Shown piece by piece: positions 59,314 through 64,000 of a stretch of 64,000 bases of DNA. This DNA is from an uncultured Cellvibrionales bacterium (lineage in GTDB: Bacteria; Pseudomonadota; Gammaproteobacteria; Pseudomonadales; Dasaniaceae). Position 1 is the stretch's first letter, and each line of letters opens with the position of its first letter. Location: assembly GCA_913019905.1 (NCBI GenBank), contig CAJVZD010000016.1:1-64000 (forward strand), read 5' to 3'. The notes under the pieces are model-generated. The model was not told where the DNA came from. It saw only the letters and a program-made list of their open reading frames with translations, and did not search any database. Position numbers and translations under genes: made by a program.

Positions 59314-60513
59314 ATGATGCCAAATTCCAAAGATGATGCTCGAATAGCGTTTCGAGACCGATTGGTCGAGAGCTTAGACACCGCAGAAATGGTGAAGCTG
59401 TTGTTGAGTAAATACCGTGGTGCAGACAAAGAGTTACAGCGGATAGTCATTCGGCCGATTAATTTGCGAAATGAAGCGGCATTTTCATTCGTTTATAGTT
59501 ATAAGACTCGAGATATCACCAAAAACTTTAATCAAGAAGAGTGTCTGTCGATCATAGAAAAGCTACTCACAGCGGATTTTAAAAGCGCGCACTTATTAAC
59601 AGCTCACGAAGAAGTACAGCTCGATATCAGTAAAAAAGGTAAGGCCGCCATTCATAGCCATAGCATAAAGAGAGCGGCAACGGCCAGCCGTGAACACAAT
59701 CGAGAGAAAAATCGTTACGTTGATATTAATCGACCTTTTTTGACGGCGCTGGGAGTCACCGACCAGCAACACAAGTTGATCCCCGCAATGTCTCGCAAAT
59801 GGAAGCAGATTAACAAGTTTGTTGAAGTCTTCAGTCAGGCCTTAGAGCAATCCCCTCTTACTAAGGATCAAGGATTGCAAGTGGTTGATTTTGGCTCGGG
59901 GAAAGGCTACTTGACCTTCGCAATACACGACCATTTACGTCATGGCTTACATAACGATGCTCAGATTGTCGGTGTTGAATTGCGCGAACATTTAGCACAG
60001 TTATGTAATGATGCCGCCGGACAGCTTGAAGATAAGGGGCTTTCTTTTGTTTGCGGCGACGTGAAGACTCATGCACCGGTTCACATTGATGTCATGATAG
60101 CTTTGCACGCCTGTGATACGGCAACTGATTACGCAATTAATTATGGCATACAAGCCGACGCTGCGATTATCATGTGCTCGCCCTGTTGCCACAAACAGCT
60201 TCGCCCGCAGATGAAAAGCCCTGATTTACTGAAACCTCTTTTGAAACACGGTGTGCACCTGGGGCAAGAGGCAGAAATGATCACAGATGCACTGCGCGGA
60301 TTGTTACTCGAAGCCAATGGTTACCAAACCAAAATATTTGAATTTGTTAGTTTGGAGCATACGAATAAAAACAAGATGATTTTGGCGGTGAAAGGAGACT
60401 GTGGGAGAAGTAAAGAGGAAGTGTTAGGGGAGATATCGGCGATTAAGGGATTTTACGGGATTACCGATCATTGTCTCGAGGGACTATTGGCAGAAAGAAA
60501 GTTTGCCGTGTGA
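59314..60513 (+). CDS. SAM-dependent methyltransferase (METTL25-like, Methyltransf_32 type)
   Basis: This 399-residue protein has an N-terminal unknown domain of about 170 residues, with a basic IHSHSIKRAATASREHNREKNRY segment. A Rossmann methyltransferase domain follows: VDFGSGKGYLTFAI for SAM binding, VGVELRE, IALHACDTATD and CSPCCHKQLRP. The last two motifs are typical of the METTL25/GSTCD-like family. The target may be a protein or RNA, and family knowledge is limited. It lies downstream of the TrmY gene and may be cotranscribed, which would favour a translation-related role. This is inference. Confidence 0.83.
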   Translation: MMPNSKDDARIAFRDRLVESLDTAEMVKLLLSKYRGADKELQRIVIRPINLRNEAAFSFVYSYKTRDITKNFNQEECLSIIEKLLTADFKSAHLLTAHEEVQLDISKKGKAAIHSHSIKRAATASREHNREKNRYVDINRPFLTALGVTDQQHKLIPAMSRKWKQINKFVEVFSQALEQSPLTKDQGLQVVDFGSGKGYLTFAIHDHLRHGLHNDAQIVGVELREHLAQLCNDAAGQLEDKGLSFVCGDVKTHAPVHIDVMIALHACDTATDYAINYGIQADAAIIMCSPCCHKQLRPQMKSPDLLKPLLKHGVHLGQEAEMITDALRGLLLEANGYQTKIFEFVSLEHTNKNKMILAVKGDCGRSKEEVLGEISAIKGFYGITDHCLEGLLAERKFAV

Positions 60514-60766
60514 GGTTGTCGGAAAGGTCTTTCCTGTTAAGATCGTCGAATCCCGTTACTCAGGCTAATCGATGCAAGCCGGGGTTATCCGTGTAACGGA
60601 ATTCTTAAAGGGCGAGACTCGTAGGATTTTCTATTTTCGAAAGCTATTTTTTATGCCGATTCGGATCTCAAAAGAGCGGCCCCAATAGACCGCCAATTTA
60701 ACGCATCGCTAACGCGAGTTCTTTTTTTCCCAGAATGAGCCTTGTTGAATCTGCTCGCTGCTGATG

Positions 60767-61777
60767 TTATTCAGTTTGGGCAATACGTCCTTCCAGGGGA
60801 TAGGCTGGATCATTGTAGCCCGGTGTCGAAGAGTGGCCGGTGACGACTAACCTGTCGATCAGTGCTTCGTCCTCCTTGGTAAATTCGTGGTCAAAAATAC
60901 CCAAATAGTCATCCCATTGTTCTTCTGTCCGAGGGCCCGCTATAGCACTGGTAACCATCGTGTTATTTAAAACCCATAGCGTTGCAAATTGCACGGCAGA
61001 CATACCGTATAATTCTGCGTGCGCTTTGATTGTCTGGGCAATGACTAAGGATTCTTCCCGCCATTCAGTTTGCATGATACGTCGGTCACTTCGACCCGCT
61101 CGCGTGTCCTCAGAGGGTTCCTGTCCTGGCAAGTATTTACCCGTTAGTACGCCGCGGGCTACAGGGCTATAAGCAGCAATGCCCAAGCCGTAATAATCAC
61201 AGGCGGGTATGTGTTCAACCTCCGGCATGCGATTAATCGCATTGTAATAGGGTTGGCTAACAATCGGGCGGTCTATGCCGAGGCCATCGCAGATATTACA
61301 GATTTCGGCAACCCGCCATGAACGATGGTTGGATACGCCAAAATATCGAATTTTCCCCGCTTTTTGTAAATCTCCTATGGCTGTAACCGTTTCCAGTAAC
61401 GGAGTTGTGTGGTCTTCTTTATGCAGGTAATAAATATCGATATGGTCACTATTCAAACGGCGCAGGCTGTCTTCGCATGCGCGCATGATCCACTGTCGTG
61501 ATAGACCCCGTTGATTGGGGCCCTGTCCCATGGGATTAGCCACTTTTGTCGCCAATACCCAGTGATTACGATGCGCAGAGATTGTGCGCCCAGTCATTTC
61601 CTCCGACGCGCCGAAACTGTAAACGTCTGCTGTGTCGATAAAGTTAACGCCAAAATCGAGACCTTTATCGACAATCCGTTGTGCAACAATTTCTTCTGTG
61701 CGATCGCCAAACATCATTGTGCCTAGGCACAGGGGGGATACTTTTAGGCCGCTATGACCTAACGAATGATATTCCAT
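60767..61777 (-). CDS. Aldo/keto reductase
   Basis: This 336-residue NAD(P)H-dependent TIM-barrel reductase begins MEYHSLGHSGLKVSPLCLGTMMFG. The catalytic tetrad is visible as Asp in FIDTADVYSFG, the Tyr of the same motif, Lys in LATKVANPM, and His in IYYLHKEDHT. The cofactor-binding end includes SAIAGPRTEEQWDDYLG. It is close to the YghZ/Tas-type bacterial reductases of aldehydes. It is convergent with the methyltransferase gene. The physiological substrate is unknown. Confidence 0.93.
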   Translation of the reverse strand: MEYHSLGHSGLKVSPLCLGTMMFGDRTEEIVAQRIVDKGLDFGVNFIDTADVYSFGASEEMTGRTISAHRNHWVLATKVANPMGQGPNQRGLSRQWIMRACEDSLRRLNSDHIDIYYLHKEDHTTPLLETVTAIGDLQKAGKIRYFGVSNHRSWRVAEICNICDGLGIDRPIVSQPYYNAINRMPEVEHIPACDYYGLGIAAYSPVARGVLTGKYLPGQEPSEDTRAGRSDRRIMQTEWREESLVIAQTIKAHAELYGMSAVQFATLWVLNNTMVTSAIAGPRTEEQWDDYLGIFDHEFTKEDEALIDRLVVTGHSSTPGYNDPAYPLEGRIAQTE

Positions 61778-62352
61778 TTTCGGTAAACCTCAATTAGTCG
61801 AACAGTGCAGTAGAATTTTGGCAGGGAGAAATTGAAGCAGTTTTTCGCCTGTCTGTCTATCGATGAAATGACTAAATGTAACTACGCTAAACTCATTGTC
61901 AGTTTAAACATCTCATCCAGCCCTAGGACGAGTGAATTGGATACATCTTTTATGCTGGACAATTTTTCCTGCTGTTAGGAAAAGGTGATGATATAAAAGG
62001 GTTTCGGAAACGATTGTAGAGTTAATAAGCGTTCATAGCTTCAGGGACACTATCACTGCGGGATAATTAAAGCTTTGACTGACGCTGTGGTCTTGTCGAT
62101 TTTGGACCATTAGTTCAGTCGTTGTTTTGGATTGTTAAAACGGTATCGGTTTTGTCTATTCGTTGCTAACTCCGGTATACTCCGCGTCTTCAAAATTAAG
62201 TCGATTTGGTGGCAGTTATTCATTTGCCTGTCCGATAGTCGATGGGAATACCGGTACCCCTTGTGGGTTCGAAAATTACAACTCTTAACTATCTGATGAA
62301 CGATCGAAATCGCTGAATTTCTTTCTGATATGACCTCTCTAAGGAAGCTTTG
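61778..62352. other. Intergenic region (575 bp) between aldo/keto reductase and OYE genes
   Basis: No gene is supported on either strand. AAGGAAG at 62341 is the ribosome binding site of the following gene. A stretch near 62268 (GGGTTCGAAAATT) resembles a tRNA T-loop but has no pairing arms. Confidence 0.5.
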
Positions 62353-63456
62353 ATGACTAACAATGTAGATGCGCTATTCAAGCCTTTTAGCTATAAAGGT
62401 TTAACCCTAAAAAATAGAATTGCAATGGCTCCGATGACACGGGAGTTTTCTCCCGACGGGATCCCCGCAGAAGATGTCGCGGGGTACTATCGCCGTCGCG
62501 CTGAAGGAGGTACTGGATTAATTATCACAGAAGGCACAACGATTAATGACCCCGTCGCGACCATGAGCGGAAAAATTCCTGAGATTCACGGTGTAAAGCC
62601 CATGGCAGGCTGGGAAAACGTCGTTAAGGAAGTTCATGCCGCTGGTGGAAAAATAATGCCGCAATTGTGGCACGTAGGCATGGCCCGTAATCCTTCGACC
62701 GCGCCTTTCCCTGAATTACCCAGTGTCGGTCCATCCGGTTTAATTCAACCAGGAAAAAAAGTAGCAGAGCCTCTAACAGCGGCGCAAATAGAAAATCTGA
62801 TAGAAGGGTTTGCGCTCGCGGCGGTAGATGCGAAAAAAGCAGGTTTTGATGGTGTTGAAATTCATGGGGCGCACGGTTACCTCGTTGATCAGTTTTTTTG
62901 GGCGGGTACCAATGAGCGAACGGATGAGTGGGGCGGCAGCATGGCAAACCGCGGTCGGTTTGCAGTCGAGATCATAAAAGCTATTCGGGCTGCAACAGAT
63001 CCCGACTTTCCTATCGTCCTGCGATATTCCCAGTGGAAGCAGCAAGATTACGCGGCTCGTCTTGCGACAACGCCGCAGTTATTGGAAGAATTTTTAGCGC
63101 CGTTGGCGGATGCAGGCGTAGATATTTTCCATTGTTCGACCCGTCGCTATTGGGAGCCCGAGTTTGAAAACTCAGATCTTAACCTAGCGGGTTGGACTAA
63201 AAAGCTCACAGGAAAGCCTACGATCACAGTCGGGTCGGTGGGCTTAAATGGTGATTTCTTTGGAGCATTTGCGGGCAAAAATTCACCGACAAGAGCGGTT
63301 GATGATCTGGTCGAACGTCTCGAAAAAGGCGAGTTTGATTTAGTTGGTGTAGGTCGCGCATTGTTACAAGATCCGGAATGGAGCAACAAGATTCGTGACA
63401 GTCGTCACGAAGATATGCAAGAGTACTCCGGAGATGCTCTCGCTACTTTATCGTAG
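62353..63456 (+). CDS. NADH:flavin oxidoreductase, Old Yellow Enzyme family
   Basis: The protein has 367 residues from the ATG at 62353. The preceding TTG is in frame but the AAGGAAG site favours the ATG. It is an FMN-binding TIM barrel: LFKPFSYKGLTLKNRIAMAPMTREFS, the HVG segment of the active site, GFDGVEIHGAHGYLVDQFFW with the substrate-binding His residues, and the late VGVGRALLQDPEW phosphate site. It reduces activated C=C bonds of enones or similar. The active-site-containing MTREFS departs slightly from the common MTR(S/N)RA. No operon partner is seen. Confidence 0.93.
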   Translation: MTNNVDALFKPFSYKGLTLKNRIAMAPMTREFSPDGIPAEDVAGYYRRRAEGGTGLIITEGTTINDPVATMSGKIPEIHGVKPMAGWENVVKEVHAAGGKIMPQLWHVGMARNPSTAPFPELPSVGPSGLIQPGKKVAEPLTAAQIENLIEGFALAAVDAKKAGFDGVEIHGAHGYLVDQFFWAGTNERTDEWGGSMANRGRFAVEIIKAIRAATDPDFPIVLRYSQWKQQDYAARLATTPQLLEEFLAPLADAGVDIFHCSTRRYWEPEFENSDLNLAGWTKKLTGKPTITVGSVGLNGDFFGAFAGKNSPTRAVDDLVERLEKGEFDLVGVGRALLQDPEWSNKIRDSRHEDMQEYSGDALATLS

Positions 63457-64000
63457 TAGGGTAGTTATTGCTGGTGCAAAAAACTGCGTTTTAAGCGCCA
63501 GCCGTAAAGGCTATGCTCGAGAGATCTGTAAAAAGAGGATATCACTCAGAACATCGAGTGATACGCTGTCGGGCAGAATTAGCGATGGAAATCAATTAAA
63601 ACGTTAGATTTTATTTCACTAAATGTTTCCGTTGCGGTCGACCACTGAAATACAGCGGGATAAACCGGAAAAAAGCTTTAAGTGGCGCCTCCTCTTTTCT
63701 GAATTGTCGTGTTTATCTGCGCTTATTCGATTGTGATCGAAGGATAATACCTGGAGCGAGGTGAGTCTGTCGGTTAGATCTCGAATACCACTACTACGAT
63801 CTATTTACTGTCTTTATATACCTCTCAATATACCTCTCAATATACCTCTCAATATACCTCTCATGGCTATTTTGAAATAGTGTTTCCGAGTTGCTCATCT
63901 AGATAATCGATTATTGAGCACCAAATGTGGTTTGCCTATTCATTGGTACGATATGTCGGCACAAAGTCGCCAATATTCCGTTTAGGTGCTAACATTTTCT
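63457..64000. other. Right-end non-coding region
   Basis: This stretch of 544 bases to the window end has no gene that I can support. Its only structured element is the tandem repeat at 63817-63864. A gene may begin just beyond the window. Confidence 0.5.
63817..63864. repeat. Tandem 12-bp repeat (4 copies)
   Basis: TATACCTCTCAA stands four times in direct succession, with only the last base of the fourth copy changed. It is intergenic. Such perfect repeats are prone to copy-number change by replication slippage. Confidence 0.92.

Noticed and set aside
62260..62285. tRNA-like T-loop sequence
   Set aside because: GGGTTCGAAAATT has no pairing T-stem, anticodon arm or 3' acceptor.
63817..63864. 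CRISPR-like array
   Set aside because: The 12-bp units abut directly with no spacers.

Overview
The window looks like chromosomal DNA of a free-living, probably marine gammaproteobacterium with moderate GC content (judged by eye). The grounds are an hflK-hflC pair, Lrp/AsnC regulators beside amino-acid catabolic genes, an NfeD/slipin pair, a TrmY-type tRNA methyltransferase, and many CoA-dependent and oxidative catabolic genes. This lineage placement is inference. I see no rRNA, tRNA, CRISPR array, phage or intact insertion sequence.

Layout. Positions 1-2441 hold the end of a thiolase, a short-chain dehydrogenase and a hydroxypyruvate-isomerase-like protein. Positions 2715-4744 are hflK-hflC. 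Positions 4853-18068 form the most interesting block. It has a leftward three-gene polysaccharide operon (sulfotransferase; degenerate nucleotidyltransferase/sugar-transferase; WecG-type/sugar-transferase fusion). Next comes a leftward partner-switching set (STAS protein, anti-sigma-type kinase, receiver-PP2C phosphatase). A divergent rightward sensory operon follows (PhnD-like periplasmic protein, large hybrid histidine kinase with Hpt, sigma-54-dependent response regulator). Three sequences resembling sigma-54 promoters lie in front of the polysaccharide operon, the STAS gene and the phosphatase gene. The sequence therefore suggests one circuit: a periplasmic signal drives a phosphorelay to a sigma-54 activator, which controls a polysaccharide and its own partner-switching brake. 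This recalls the Vibrio syp locus and the LuxPQ-LuxO pathway but is built from different parts.

Positions 18167-23518 carry an Lrp regulator divergent from a fused indolepyruvate:ferredoxin oxidoreductase and a leucine-dehydrogenase-type enzyme, for aromatic or branched amino-acid or keto-acid turnover. Positions 23715-26029 hold small membrane proteins and an ADP-ribosylglycohydrolase-like protein with a hydrophobic tail. Positions 26232-34961 hold a saccharopine-dehydrogenase-like reductase, an MFS transporter, a GST-TetR pair, the stump of an FAD oxidoreductase, a membrane-anchored fumarylacetoacetase-family protein, an M20 peptidase and a class III CoA-transferase.

Positions 35757-41526 hold a three-subunit molybdenum hydroxylase, a ThDP-dependent decarboxylase-like enzyme and a small protein ending in Gly-Gly that resembles MoaD/ThiS sulfur carriers. 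Positions 41691-43823 encode a large copper/haem-type lipoprotein with Met/His repeats. Positions 43895-48590 hold MaoC-type hydratases, a crotonase, a VOC protein and an acyl-CoA synthetase. Positions 48681-53180 form a lysine-degradation module (glutamate-dehydrogenase-family enzyme, ALDH7/antiquitin, saccharopine/lysine dehydrogenase) with a divergent Lrp regulator. The rest contains a single-domain receiver, slipin/NfeD, an N-acyl-D-amino-acid deacylase-like amidohydrolase, TrmY, a METTL25-like methyltransferase, an aldo/keto reductase and an Old Yellow Enzyme-type flavoprotein.

Intergenic DNA repeatedly carries perfect or near-perfect short tandem repeats (8-30 bp units, 2-4 copies), which looks like a habit of this genome.
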